Of a stretch of 64,000 nucleotides of DNA, positions 1-12,059 are shown piece by piece; position 1 is the stretch's first letter; each line of letters starts with the position of its first letter. The notes beneath the pieces are model-generated. The model saw nothing but the letters and a program-made list of their open reading frames with translations, made no database searches and was not told the origin of the DNA. The position numbers and the translations under genes are program-made. This DNA comes from Trachemys scripta elegans (Eukaryota > Chordata > Testudines > Emydidae), in NCBI RefSeq assembly GCF_013100865.1, contig NC_048308.1, positions 30,517,555 to 30,581,554 on the forward strand, read 5' to 3'.

Positions 1-653
1 AACACTTTATGGGGGAGGGAGGGAGACTCTGTTTCATTCTTTTCATTCACTGTTATCTTTTTAAACCTTTCATCTAACTTTGAATTAAGCAAAAGGTTTC
101 TAAAAATGCTATAGTTAAAAAAAACAACAGCATTACTTCATTGTTTGTTTAGCAGGAGCCTCATAACTCAGCACATTTGCAACTTGAAGTCATTTTAGAT
201 ATATTTCCTTGTGCATTTTTTAAATAGAAGGTTTAAACATTTTTCATTTATCCACCCTTTAATTTAATGGCCTCTCAATATATACCTGAGCAGAGAGCGA
301 GTGAGCATGCCACACACAGTGTGAGAGTTTTGAAAACGCCTAAACATCTTAGGAGCTCAAGTCTAATTGATTTTCACTCAGGTACTTTTGAAAAATCACA
401 CCCATCACAAGTTAGCTTTTAACTATAACTGCAGAAAAGGTTCTTGACTGCCAATGCAGGGAAACATGGGGCTTAAACTAGCAGCATTAAGCACATCACT
501 TTGGCTGCATAATGCAAAATTAAATTGGCACACTTGCTGAGCCACAGAAGAGCAAGTGGGGAACCCTTAGCCAACTGAATGAAAAAAGTTAAAAAGCCAC
601 TCAAATGTCAAAGATGTATTGCAAGGGAAGTGTTGGTGAAAGACTCAGTAATT

Positions 654-913
654 GGGTATGTCTGCACTGCAATCAGAGGTATGATTGATGCACATGTAGA
701 CATTTGATCTAGCTGGCACAAGTACCAATAGCAATGAAGCTGCTTCAGTGCAAGCTATATAAGCCTGCCCAAGATTGGGCTATTTATTTGTGTGGCTAGC
801 CTGTGCTGCCGCAACTTCACTGCTATTGGTATTCCTGTTAGCTAGATTAAAGCTAGTTTGAGTACATCTGCCTGTGCTGCAATCACACTTCCAAATGCAG
901 AATAGACATACCC
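654..913. mobile_element. Fold-back MITE with GGGTATGTCT inverted termini
   Basis: Begins GGGTATGTCTGCACTGCAATC and ends with the matching GCAGAATAGACATACCC. The interior is itself a long imperfect palindrome (arms around 715-765 and 800-855). Termini resemble other Harbinger-like MITEs in this window. No clear target duplication was found. Confidence 0.7.
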
Positions 914-1855
914 AGAGACCCCTTGGAATGGGGAGGTTCTCAGAAGGAAAGGGATAGCAAGGGACAGAAACAGGAAGATATGGTCAACCTGTTTTCTCTA
1001 ATCTCTTACAACCATTTTTTATTGTAAAAACAATTTAAGTATTGACAACTCACTGTTGTCTTCTGTTTGAGATTGTTTGTCCTGCACTATCATTTTTGTG
1101 TGTGCATACTATTAAATTATGCTGTATTACCATTATGGGACCATAAGACTGTTGTCCCTCACAGGATCCTCACAAAATTAGATGTGTACATCAAGAAGCT
1201 CTCTCAGTAAACAAAGCTTTAAAATTAAATATATAACAGAGCAAAAGAGGACGAAGGCAAAATGAAAAGCAGAAAATGATGAAGATTGGCCTCAGAATCT
1301 CAGATACATGTGTGCAACGCCCACTGACTTCAATAGGAGCTGTGTATATCTATCTGAAAGTAGAATTTGCCTCAAAACAGGGAAAAGGAACAGGATCAGA
1401 GCATCAGGAGACATAATACGAGAATAGGGACAACACAGTTAATAGTCACAGAAGTTTTACAGAGCAGCATAATAAAATGGTTTTAGAAGTTTTGATAAAT
1501 TTAAATATTCATACTCTAAAGTACTACAAATGATTTACAAGTGGGCTACCAGCTGTGCCACATAGACAGATTTTGTAGGGCTAAATACTGGTTTACTCTG
1601 AAGTTTTTAGTGCCAGTGTGTATGCTGACTTGCTGAAATGCTTCAATTATTATTTTCACTTCCTCTCCTCTCGCCTTTTACCAAAGTCAGAGCCGATATG
1701 GGAAAAGGACTTTTCCACATTATAAGATCTGATTGTGTTTGAACACAATTCTGAAGAATCACGTTACTGATACAATGCTGGACAGCATAGACCAAGGCAC
1801 ACTGTGGTGTCTGCTAAAGAAATTAGACCCTGTTGTGACCAGCATGCCGTCATAA

Positions 1856-2149
1856 GGCCATGTCTACATTTGCGAGATTACAGTCACACTGCTGTACCAA
1901 TACAGTTGTGCCGCTGTAAGATCGCTCGTGTAGCTGCTCTATGCCAATGGGAGACAGCTCTCCCGTCGACATAATAAAACCACCTCCACAAGTGACAGTA
2001 ACTAGGTCGGCAGGAGAAACTCTCCCGCTGACACAGCGCTGTCCATACTGGCACTTCTCTCAGTGAAACTCATGTCGGTTAGGAGTGTGTTTTTCACACC
2101 CTTGAGTGACATAAATTATACCGACAAAAATGGTAGTATAGACATGGCC
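1856..2149 (+). mobile_element. Harbinger-like MITE, GGCCATGTCTAC family, copy 1
   Basis: Termini GGCCATGTCTACA and TATAGACATGGCC are inverted repeats, with TAA on the left flank (ATA on the right). It shares internal blocks (CTGCTCTATGCC, TCCCGTCGACATAATAAA, ACCACCTCCAC) with the copies at 7044-7292 and 7328-7618. The Harbinger assignment is inferred from termini and the 3-bp flank. Confidence 0.7.
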
Positions 2150-3379
2150 ATAGTTAGCTTATAAGACACTGAACACAGTTTGCCCTGATTTACACTGACT
2201 GCTTAGTTGTGGTCAGCTAACAAGTGCATTTAGAATGGAATCTGTCGGAACACCCTAAAGGAAACTGATACACTGGGTGAGAGCCTTACACCAGCGAAGG
2301 GATGAAGCAGTATAACAGGGGCCTAAAAATCTGGTTCTATCCAGGAGAGGGTTCCTCCAGCACAGGTATTGTGGAGACAGGTGCAGCCCAGGATTGGACA
2401 GGGTCAAAGATGGCTTAAAGCTATTTTAACACCCTGCCTCCTACCTCCTTGGACTGCAAGCTCTCTCCTACTCCTCTTAGAAGAAAAAGCACAGCATCTC
2501 AACAGTTTCTTTTACTTTTACACAGCCAGGAACAGAACCAGTTCCTGTGCTTTGCTCTGATCAATACACAATATCTCAAAAAGAGGCCTCTGATGAATCA
2601 CAATATCTCAAAAAGATTCTCAGCTCTGGAGTGAATTCCTCATATAAGTGCCTGTTCTCCTCCTAAACCACAGAAACTCTAGATGGGGAAGTGAGTACGT
2701 TTTTTTCTCCAAACTTGCCTTGTGACATTTTGCAAAACTTCCTACTAATACTAAAATCAGTTAAATTTTACTGGTGGTAACAAAATTGAGAGTCCTAATG
2801 TATAGGGGCTGCCAGCTGCCTCCAGCATTTTAAGTACTGTGTCAATTAGACCTACAATCATTCTCTAGTGTAGGCCAGGCGTGTTTATATGACAAATCAA
2901 AATTACATTTCCAGTTGGGCAAGTCTTTCATAGGCTTGCTAATGGCCAAGAGTTTTAAGGTGCATCTGTTTGCTTTGAAATACATGATCTATGCATATGT
3001 GGTATTTATACAGTTAATAATATTAATACAATTTGAATTAATTCTAGTAGGAATTATGTGCATTACAGTAATGCCCAGTGGCCTCAGTCAGGATCAGGGC
3101 CACCTTGTGCTAGGACATGTACAAACACATTAACAATATGCTTTCCATCCCTGATCAGATTAAAAATCTAAGATGACAAGTGACATACAGAAGGAAGAGG
3201 AAAATATTGGTTTCTAATATTATAATACACACTTTTCATATACTTTTGTTGAAATAAAAACACCTCATTATACCATCTAGACCTCACTCTATCCTTTCTT
3301 GCAGGCTATGGGGCAGTAATGTATAACTGAGATGATTTTTACTCACATTTAAAAAAAATAAAAAGATATATGTTAATTA

Positions 3380-3500
3380 TAGATTGTACAGGGAGGACGC
3401 ATGGTCTGGTGGTTAAAGCATAGGTATATGGGGATCTGGGTTTTACTCAGTTCTGCCACAGACTTCCTGGGCAATTCCATTTGCACTTGAAAAATTGGCA
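3380..3500 (+). repeat. MIR-like SINE fragment
   Basis: Contains ATGGTCTGGTGGTTAAAGCA and GATCTGGGTTTTACTCAGTTCTGCCACAGACT, the tRNA-derived head typical of MIR/CORE-SINEs. Confidence 0.5.
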
Positions 3501-3624
3501 ATTTGTTTTACAGTAACAGCTAGCAATGGGGCTAAGCCACTAGCGTGGATGTTACTCAAGCACACATGTTTTCATCCACAGTGATAAAAACATCCAAAAC
3601 CTAGCTAATCTAACAGTTTAACTC

Positions 3625-3762
3625 AGGTATACCCAGAGTACTGGGTGGGGGGGGGAGAGGAGGGGAGGTGATGGCTGGGCCACAACCCCTCCCCTAACCG
3701 GCCCTCCATACAATTTATGAAACCTGATGCGGCCCTCAGGCCAAAAAGTTTGCCCGCCCCTG
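3625..3762 (-). mobile_element. Truncated hAT-type element end
   Basis: Read on the minus strand it starts CAGGGGCGGGCAAACTTTTTGG, followed by a GC-rich GGGCCG-containing region. It lacks the other terminus. The CAGGGG(C/T) terminus is typical of hAT elements. Confidence 0.55.
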
Positions 3763-4310
3763 GTTTAGATAGTAAGAGTTTCACATACTTATTAAGAACA
3801 AAACAGACTTTTCTAACCATAAAAATCTGAGAACTTCATATAATACTATTAAAAATAAGACAGCACTGCAGAGATGGCAATAATGCAGCCACTTAAATTC
3901 ATGTAAATCACAATCCATTTTAAAAATCTCAATACTTGTCTTTTGTGTGTTTACAGTCAAAGCCATAGAATCACTCACTAGCCACAGAATTTATTTCACC
4001 CTTTCAATTTTTTTAAAATGTGTAGCATATGTCCAGGGCAATGAACAGATGGTACATTTGATTAAAAAAGAAAGAAATAGAACCACCACAAACTCTTAAG
4101 CCCTATATTTTGCATATACAATTATATGTAGTTATTTTCGACAACAGAAAAGAGAAACTAAAATATTGTCAAGACAAAAAAAATCAACAAATGAATGACA
4201 GTTACGATACAAATTTACTGTAAATTGTGAAATGTACCATACATTCTTCAACACTCAGGCCCTACCTACACTTCAAAAACAACCATTTGTAACATGCTTG
4301 TAGTAGGCCA

Positions 4311-4715
4311 ATGGCTCTCAACCTTTCCAGACAACTGTACCCATTTCAGGAGTCTGATTTGTCTTGCCTACCCTCCCAAGTTTCACCTCACTTAAAAACT
4401 ACTTGCTTACAAAATCAGACATAAAAATACAAAAGTGTCACAACACACTATTACTGAAAAATTGCTTGCTTCCTCATTTTTACTATATAATTATAAAATA
4501 AATCTATTGGAATATAAATATTGTACTTACATTTCAGTTTATAGTACGTATATAGAGCAGTATAAACAAGTCATTGTCTGTATGAAATTTTAATTTGTAC
4601 TGACTTCGCTAGTGCTTTTTACGTAGCCTGTTGTAAAACTAGGCAAACATCTAGATGAGTTGATGTACCCCCGGTAGATCTCAGTGTACCCCCAGATGAG
4701 ATGAGAACCACTGTT
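4311..4715. mobile_element. Non-autonomous hAT-like element with 8-bp target duplication
   Basis: Ends ATGGCTCTCAACCTTTCC and GATGAGAACCACTGTT form inverted termini. Flanks GTAGGCCA (4303-4310) and GTAGGCTA (4716-4723) are an 8-bp duplication with one change. The body is AT-rich and non-coding. Confidence 0.75.
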
Positions 4716-4723
4716 GTAGGCTA

Positions 4724-5333
4724 ATGGTACTATGCTGACTGAAAGGGCATTGATGGGTCTGGAGGGGAGGATGCATGTATCAAAAAGAGCAACTGCAGGC
4801 CAGAAAGGAATGGGAAGGCACAGAATCTACATCCAGATGGTCCTGTGCTTCCAGAGACCAAATTCCTTTCCCTTTTGTGGTGGAAGGGTAAAAGAGAGAA
4901 TTTCCATCCTGCCCCACAGAACAATATGGGAGAAAAGTCAGCAAGGGGAACTGCATGGAATTATCATCCCTCCACCACTCTCCTCTCATGGGATTTTCTA
5001 CAGATGGGGACAACCTTTCCCACAGTGCGAAGGCCAGCGTACATGGAATGGGGGACACTTCATGCATCAAGGCCAGCACAAAGTAGACAAGTAGTTCCCC
5101 AAGAAGCTCTTGCAAAGTACAGGCTTGTTTACACAAATGATTAGACTGCAGCAAGCTGGAGTGTGAATCTACCATGCACTAACCTGCCCCTGTCTAACTG
5201 TTTGTATGGACCCTGCGGACGTGTGTCAATAGTTAATTAATGAGCTTTGCACATAAGCAGTTAGATAGCCCCACAGGCTATTGAGGATCAGATGCACACC
5301 CGAGCTTGCTGCAGTCTAATTGTTTGTGTAGAG
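4724..5333. other. Intronic segment, no gene recognised
   Basis: Several overlapping short open frames on both strands (4730-5175) show no family resemblance and no codon continuity across splice sites. Part of it (about 5123-5333) looks like MITE sequence interrupted by the hAT element that follows. Confidence 0.5.
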
Positions 5334-6776
5334 CAGGGGTCTCAAACACGCAGCCCCCTGGGCCACATAGGCACCGACTCCATGGGTGCTCCGGGGCTGG
5401 AGCACCCACAGGGAAAAATTAGTGGGTGCTCTCACCCACTGGCAGCCAAACTTCCCTCCCCTTCCCCTCGCCCAGCGCACCGCATCCCCGCTCCTCCGCC
5501 TACCTCCCAGCACTTCCCACCGCCAAACAGCTGTTTGGTGGCGCTTAGGACTTTCCAGGAGGGAGGGAGGAGGAGCGGGGACACGGTGTGCTCAGGGGAG
5601 GAGGTGGAGAAGATGAGGGGCTGGGACCGGGATCTAGGGAAGGGGTTTGAATAGGGGCAGGGACTTTGGGGAAGGGGTTGGAATGGGGGCGGGGAAGGGG
5701 TGGGAAGAGGCAGGGTGGGGCGGGGCCTCATGGAAGGGGTGGAGTGGGGGTTTTGCAGTCTGTTACCAACCAATTTTGAAGTTCTCAGCTATTTTGACTT
5801 GACAGTTGGTGTACAATTACAGAAAGGTGTGTTGTGTCAAGAGTACTAGACCATCGTGATATCAGAGATAACTCAACCAATCACCACCCTTATTCAATAG
5901 CTAATTTGCATGCTATAGTTTCATTGGCTGTATGAGGGAGACTTCACAGATGGTGGATTACTTGGCCCGACTGCCACACCCTTGTGCCTAACTGCCACCT
6001 CACATATCAGCACAACCACCTACACAACAACACAACCAGCAAGTCCAAATACAGATACCCCTCACCTCAGCAAACACCCCTGATTTGTCACCAACACAAA
6101 TCAATCAAAATCTCCCAGCATAACACAACCCAGGCACAAATCAACACAGCTTCCCATCACAACACACATTTGCCCACCCTCACTCATACTTACCATAAAC
6201 TTGAGTGGCTAAGTGGCAAGTCTTTTGCTAGTAAGCATATATTGGGCTACTGTGACAATGCAGTAAAAGTCAGCAGAAAAATTTAAGGGCGTAGAAAAAA
6301 GGTATATATTATCTGAGAAACAGTACGTGACCCTGTAATTAAAAGATTACATGATAACAGTCTCAAAGGGGCAGAGAAAAAGTTGTGTGTGCAACCCTAA
6401 TTTTGGCACAAGTGCTTAACTGTGCAGTCTTAACATTCTTTTCGTGTATTTTCTGTATGGAATATGGTACAATTTGCAAGCAACATCGAGATTGGTTTAG
6501 TCTGAGGATATCAAACCTAATATTGATGCTCTGATTGATGCAAAACGCTGCAAGCTAAGTGGCCAAAAAATGAAATGACTGTCAAAATTAGCACTGACTT
6601 TTCGCATTACAGTTTTTAAAAAGTTAATTCATTGACTTTTAATAGCATACTACATTATTCTTAATTTTTGACTATACTTTTGTATTGTTGTATGAAAAGG
6701 TGTCAGTGATGCAGCCCTCGGGCCAATGTACTAGTCCTCATGTGGCCCTCGTGGTGATTTGAGTTTGAGATCCCTG
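5334..6776. mobile_element. 1.44-kb non-autonomous hAT element with perfect 8-bp duplication
   Basis: Starts CAGGGGTCTCAAAC and ends GTTTGAGATCCCTG (inverted termini). Flanked by the identical octamer GTGTAGAG at 5326-5333 and 6777-6784. The interior lacks an intact transposase. A second element is inserted from 5366. Confidence 0.88.
5366..5755 (+). mobile_element. GC-rich CATAGGCRCCGACTCC element nested in the hAT element
   Basis: Starts CATAGGCACCGACTCC and shares GGTGCTC, GGAGCACCCA and AGGGAAAAATT with the full-length copy at 17240-17645. The right terminus was not found, so it is truncated or rearranged. Long open frames here on both strands come from its G-rich composition. Confidence 0.7.
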
Positions 6777-6834
6777 GTGTAGAGTCTGTAAACAAATCTA
6801 TAGTGCTACTTGGATCCTGGCCCAAACTCTAGGG

Positions 6835-7035
6835 TTTTGTCCAAGAGCCAGAGTGGGCTAATGGATAAGGCAGTGGGCTGGGACTCAGGAAGCTTGTGTT
6901 ATCTTCCTAGTCCTGCTATTGACCTGCTTTGTGACTTTGGACAAGTCACTTCACCTCTCCATGCTTTGATTCTCTCCCCGCCCCCTTTAATTATTTTGTC
7001 TATTTAGATTGCAAGCTCTTCAGGGCAGACTCTCT
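6835..7035 (+). repeat. MIR-like tRNA-derived SINE
   Basis: Contains GATAAGGCAGTGGGCTGGGACTCAGGAAGC, TGACTTTGGACAAGTCACTTCACCTCTCC, the conserved SINE core arrangement, ending with TAGATTGCAAGCTCTTCAGGGCA. Confidence 0.7.
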
Positions 7036-7043
7036 CTTATGAT

Positions 7044-7292
7044 GGGCTTGTACACACTACCACTTATGTCACTCGCGGGTGTGAATAAGCCACTCTCCTG
7101 AATGATGACATAAGTTACACCAACCTAAGGCTGGTGTGGACCGCACTATATCAGTGGGAGAGATTCTCCTGACATCATAGCTATTGCCTCTCGTGGAGGT
7201 GGTTTTATTATGCTCTCTCTTGTCGACACAGAGCGTCTTAACCAGACGCACTACAGCAGCGCAGCTGTAACACTTCTAGTGAAGACTAGCCC
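7044..7292 (-). mobile_element. Harbinger-like MITE, same family, inverted copy
   Basis: Termini GGGCTTGTACACACTAC and TAGTGAAGACTAGCCC. Read on the minus strand it carries the same ACCACCTCCAC and CATAATAAA blocks as the 1856 copy. It lies 35 bp from a plus-oriented copy, forming a large imperfect inverted pair. Confidence 0.65.
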
Positions 7293-7327
7293 TATCTGTT
7301 TGAGCAGTGGGGTCCTGATCTCACTTC

Positions 7328-7618
7328 GGCTATGTCTACACTACAGACCATAGAGTGGCTCAGATGTACTGCTGCAGATGCATCACTGTAAGGTCTCCAG
7401 GGTAGCCTAGCTGCTCTATGCCGATGGAGAGAGCTTTCCCATCCACATAATTAAACCACTCCCAACAAGTGGCGGTCAGCAGGAAAGCATCTCCCGCCGA
7501 CAGTGCTGTCCATACCAGCACTTCTGTCAGTGAAACTTATGTTGGTCAGAGGTGTGTTTTTTTCATACCCCTGACTGAGAAAAGTTTTACCAACAAAGGT
7601 GCTAGCGCAGACATAGCC
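7328..7618 (+). mobile_element. Harbinger-like MITE, same family, copy 3
   Basis: Termini GGCTATGTCTACACT and GCAGACATAGCC, flanked on the right by TAA. Internal blocks match the 1856-2149 element, e.g. CTGCTCTATGCCGATGG and the CAGCACTTCTGTCAGTGAAAC stretch. Confidence 0.7.
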
Positions 7619-7912
7619 TAAGAGCCTCTAGGCATTACTGTAAGTACAAATAAATAATGTTGCTCCTTTGGCAAGGGTAGCAAATTTTTGAGGCCTTGCA
7701 GTTTGGTTTCCCATCTGAAGCAGAAATCAGTTAAGCGGTCAGGTATTTTCTTACTGTAATTTATTTATTTACCAAATGTACATAAGTCTTGATTCCACAA
7801 ACAAGGGTAGTAAGAAACTGCACAGAGGCAACTCCCCCTTACCCAGGTCCCAAGTAAGTCTACCCTGTTCCCAGAAGCAGCTCTTCTGCCTGTCTCTTTC
7901 CTTAACAAACAG

Positions 7913-8460
7913 GGTATGTCTACAAGGCACAGTTTAGGCTAAAAACCAGGTAAGGGCCCCGGTTAACGTGCCTATCATCCACCCCAAAAAAAAAAAAAAA
8001 AAGCCACTGATCTGGGTTTGGAGGTGCTTTAAACCCAGGCTAACTTACCAGGCTGGGAGTATGAGTTAGAATCTGGGCTCTGCTTTAACTCAGGCTGGAA
8101 TCCACCTTGCAATGAGGCTCTGGGGAAAAAAATCATTCAAGTGCTGATAGCCCTCCAATGCCTTGCCACAATTACCCTTGAAGGACAGACAAATTCTTCC
8201 CCAACTGACTGGAAACGAATCCTAGAGCATTTCAACACAAAGAACCATGCCCCCAGATACACACATGGGTGAGCGCAGAAACAGTGAAGACACAGTAACT
8301 AGGGTAGGGCTTTGCAGCGGGGAGGCTGATACCCAAGACTAGGCCAACCTGAGAGCTCTGACCCAGGTGCTCAGTCATCCAGGTTAACTATGCAGTGAAG
8401 AAATAGCCACTGTCACCTGAGTTTTACATCTGGGAAATCCCTAGTCTAAGGCTGTTGTGA
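7913..8460. repeat. Probable MITE-derived sequence
   Basis: Begins GGGTATGTCTACAAGGCACAG, resembling the GGGTATGTCTGCAC terminus at 654, and includes an A-tract at 7985-8002. The opposite terminus is not clear. Confidence 0.4.
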
Positions 8461-9984
8461 GCTTGTGCAACAATCTTCCTACTATGTGTAGCTACTCTGA
8501 GACATACAGAAATTTCAGTATCTCAACTGACAGACAAAGGAGAGCTAGTGTCTGGATTCAATTTTTACTGCACAGTATCTTTTGCTCTTTCATCCTGAAT
8601 GGGGTCACGATGTATAAGCAAGCATGCAAGTCATTAGAAACTTTTACCATAACAATTAAAACTTTTTTTTTTAAATTAAAAGTTTAAATTTAAACAACAA
8701 AAAAAGTTAACATTTCCCTATACAATTTGTAACCTAAACACGGCAGTATTGTGCTGGTGCATTAATGAATAACACTGATCAGTTTATTAGTCATGTGAAA
8801 TGGAAAAGTAAGTAAATAGCATTATCTCGGAAAAGTGCAGAAATGTTGAAAAATTCAAAAGGAGAAAACCCTTTTCATTTCTTTTAAAGTGCTTTGAAAA
8901 ATCAAAACCACTTAATCATACAATTATGACTGTGCAGCAATGCAATTCTTTCATAAATTGCAAGACTAACATGATTTTTTTCTATGCCATAATGCTGATA
9001 TACATGTTGATAATGTGCACACACCTTCTTTACCAGAATTATGTAGGATCATAGTCCTACTATATAACTAGAAATAGAAAAGCTCTATTTAAAGCCTACC
9101 CTCGGTAAGGGAAAAATATAGTTCCCAGGTATTAGGCATTTAACTGACAGGAGCACATTGCATGTGTCATTTTCCCTAGTTTAACTGGTTCTTTCCTTTG
9201 TTACTATTCATTTCACAATTAGGTTCCAAGTCTTCAAATATTTTTGCACATGCTTAACTTTACTCACTCAAACTGTCCAGCTGAAATAAAATTAATGGTA
9301 CTATTCACATGCTTAGAGTTGAACATATGTGTACATTTTTGCAGGACTGGGTCGTTAGTTTTGATAAGAAAGCGTGAGAAGGCACTCGCTCCAGACTATA
9401 TTATGTTTTTTAATGCTCCATGTTTGAAGGGGTGTTTGCTTTGCATTGTTTTTCAATAGCTGTACATTAGCCAAATGGACTTTCCAGAAAATGAAACTTC
9501 TCAGCACACAACACAAAGCCTTCTCTCCCCTCATGAGGAACAGGAAATGAATTTGCCTCTCATCTGATTTTATAGGAGGAGGAGCAAGACTAAAAACATA
9601 ACGGGACTGTGGCCCTGTCTAGATTTGGAAATAGGTTGTGTTTCAAAACGCTTGCTGGCTGTGGCTAACACTATACTCCCTTAAAGGCTGACCACAGCCG
9701 GGTAACAGGTTTTTAACCACGACTGACCATATCTGCTGCAATGGGTGCAAAGTCCTGTTTGAGGTTGGGCTAGTTAACATGTTTTCACTCACACGTTTAA
9801 AAACATGGCCTACTTTTCTAGCCCAGATAATATCTATTTTCATGGCAGGCCAAGAGTGTCAGACAGCAGCAACCCCCAGGGGCCTGCAATGCCCAACGCA
9901 GCACCCCCCACTCCCGCAATGGGAAATATGCAACCGGCAGGGTGAACTCCTCCCCTCTGCAGACTTACAATGCACGGGGGTGGG

Positions 9985-10560
9985 GGACCGTCCCTCGAGC
10001 TCGGGGCCGCATCTACTCCGCAAACCCAGCAGCGTAGGCTGCGCCTCCTCCCGCAGGGGGTGTCACACCCCGCCCGCCCGCCCTGAGCGGGACAATGGCT
10101 GGGCTCGGAGCCCGAGGCCCCGCAGCCTGAGCCGAGGCTGGCGGCTGACAGGCGCGGAGGGGAGCACCTTACCGGCTGCTCCGGAGGCGGTGGCGAGGAG
10201 GCCGAGCAGGCAGAGCAGCGCGGGGAAAGGGGGCTCCATAGCCCCGGCTCACTCCAGTTCGCGCCGGCTCTCGGAAGGCTGCGCCTGCGGGGGGGAGCAG
10301 CGCGCCGGCCGGACACCACCCACTGCGGGGGCAGCCCGGGGCCGGGGCCGGGAGCGCGGCCCCCGAAAGCTGCCAAGCCCTGCAGGCTAACGCGCCGCTC
10401 CCAACAGGGCTGGCTCCGGCGCGGGGCCCATGCGGCATCTGCTGGGCATGACCGGGGCTAGCCGTCTGGGCGTGCAGGCGAGTCAGGCCGTGCAAACACG
10501 CCCAGCCCCAGGTGACTGGGCTGTCCAGGACCAGCTCTGCCTTCAGCAGCGAGGGAGCGA
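9985..10560 (-). promoter_or_regulatory. CD302: CpG-island promoter of CD302
   Basis: The only long CpG-dense, GC-rich stretch next to a coding exon; the surrounding kilobases are AT-rich. It covers the CD302 start codon and extends about 320 bp upstream of it. No TATA box is evident. Several long open frames on both strands here are composition artefacts. LY75's own promoter lies outside the window. Confidence 0.75.
10173..10239 (-). CDS. CD302: CD302 first coding exon (start codon and signal peptide)
   Basis: ATG at 10239-10237 with G at -3 and +4 opens MEPPFPALLCLLGLLATASGAA, a typical signal peptide (leucine core, small-residue end). After GCC G comes a GTAAGG donor. CD302 (DCL-1) is a single-CTLD type I membrane receptor of myeloid cells involved in endocytosis and adhesion. 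The assignment rests on the position just downstream of LY75 on the same strand, as in mammals, on the leucine-rich leader, and on the phase-1 donor expected before the Asp-Cys that opens the CD302 lectin domain. The lectin domain, membrane and tail exons are outside the window, to the left. The leader alone is not family-specific. Confidence 0.83.
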
Positions 10561-10599
10561 GCGTGCCCTGCCTTCCGAACGGTTCTGTTAGCCACCAGA

Positions 10600-12059
10600 T
10601 ACAGTGCACCGCACGTTGCAAATATACTAACCGAAAGAGAAATCTCCCCTCATCCCACTAGGGTAAGATGTGCTCTGTCCTCCACCTTCCCCCCTCGCTT
10701 TCAGATGGCTCCTCTAAACTCCTGGCCTCGGCACTTCTGTAGCTTCTCTCCACGTGGAAACTAGCTTGGAAGAGGCTTTGAGTACAAAAGTTTGAAAACT
10801 GAATTGAAATAAGATTGCAATCTCAACAGTATTCGATTGTGCTGCGAACGTGCCTGTGAACTGCATTGGAAAAGCCTGGCCTAGCTGTCAGTGTTTATCA
10901 ATTGGCTCTATTCAGTGGTGGTGGTTACTTTTGGGTTATAGTGTTTGCATTTTATTTCCAAAACGAGAAAAAAGGGCAACGCAGGTGTGGGGAGGGAAGC
11001 AATAACAGTAGCTACTGACTTCTGCCAGGTGACAGACAGATCTAGAAACTTTGGTAGCCTTGACCCCTGTCATGTGACTGAAGCTGGGTAAAAAAAGATC
11101 AATCTTTTACACACTCCTGTCTCACCTTTTATTACACTGGGTACTGTGCAAACACAGATGATATAGCCCCTCCCCAAGGAATTTAAACTACACTTGACAC
11201 TAATAATATAGATGTATATAATATTTTGAGGTCCATGACTGAGCTCCCAACTCAAGAACTGCTTGTTCTTGTCCTTTAGCATAAGTTAACATTTATAATA
11301 TACCCAGTGAACTTTACTCACAAATACTATTACATTAAGATAAAATAACTCCGATCTCAATTCTTGAGCACTAGTGAAGAAGATCTGCCCTGCATATAAT
11401 CAGGCTCCACCATTATAGGACCTTTTGTCTCCTTTGCTAACAAAACAAACACACAAATTCTGCAGTCCTTAGGTAAAAGCTCCTACTAGAGTCAATGGGA
11501 AATTTATATCAGTATGAACCGCAGAATTTGGCCCAGAAAGATTTAAGAGGTCCTTTTAGGCAGGAGAGAATTCATAGTAAATCTTAAAAAGGCAAAATGG
11601 TATGTAAATTTTATAATTGATGTGTCTCATTATACATCAGACCGAAAGTATCTTGAGGCTGGAAGATAGATGACTACACCTGATGGGTACTTCCCCTATT
11701 TTCAGGGGAATTCCCTTGGGGGCTGTTACCGCAACTTTAGAGGTTCATTACATGGGCAGAAAGCAGCCTTGGGACACTAGTGAATCAGACCTGCTTAAAT
11801 TGGCCACATTTCTCTTTAATTATTGCCATCTCCATGCAGCAGAAGCCTGATAGTCATTAGGAGTCTTCTTGTATTCCACAGCAACATGTTTTCCTCCATT
11901 ATAAAAATAATTCAATGCCACCGATTTATCAAAGTTTCTACTAAACCCCCTTAACATTAGTTATTACTTAATTGTAGAAACACCATTGTGCTAGGTGCTG
12001 TATAGACATTCAGCTCTGTTAATTTTTCCCCACAGAAACAAACAAAAAAATTAGGCTGA
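10600..12059. other. CD302 upstream region / intergenic DNA
   Basis: Lies between the CpG island and the probable LY75 3'UTR end. AT-rich with no recognisable exon or repeat, apart from a short imperfect hairpin around 11460-11545 ending in GAATTTGGCCC. Confidence 0.5.

Larger units (their letters stand above)
1..10172 (-). other. CD302: CD302 intron 1 (5' portion of intron)
   Basis: From the exon-1 donor at 10172 to the window edge I recognise no further CD302 exon. Segments 1-653, 914-1855, 2150-3380, 8460-9600 and 9600-9980 show no recognisable gene. The remainder is repeats listed separately. An exon with an unusual sequence could have been missed by eye. Confidence 0.6.

Noticed and set aside
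4730..5175. Overlapping 99- to 131-codon open frames on both strands.
   Set aside because: No domain, mutual overlap on both strands, located among transposon pieces in an intron.
1..10172. Search for further CD302 exons (lectin domain, membrane span).
   Set aside because: No minus-strand segment with CTLD motifs between splice signals was found by eye; exon 2 is presumed to lie outside the window.
9779..10621. Long open frames on both strands around the CpG island (up to about 200 codons).
   Set aside because: GC-rich composition explains the lack of stops. No known domain, and they overlap the CD302 first exon and its promoter.
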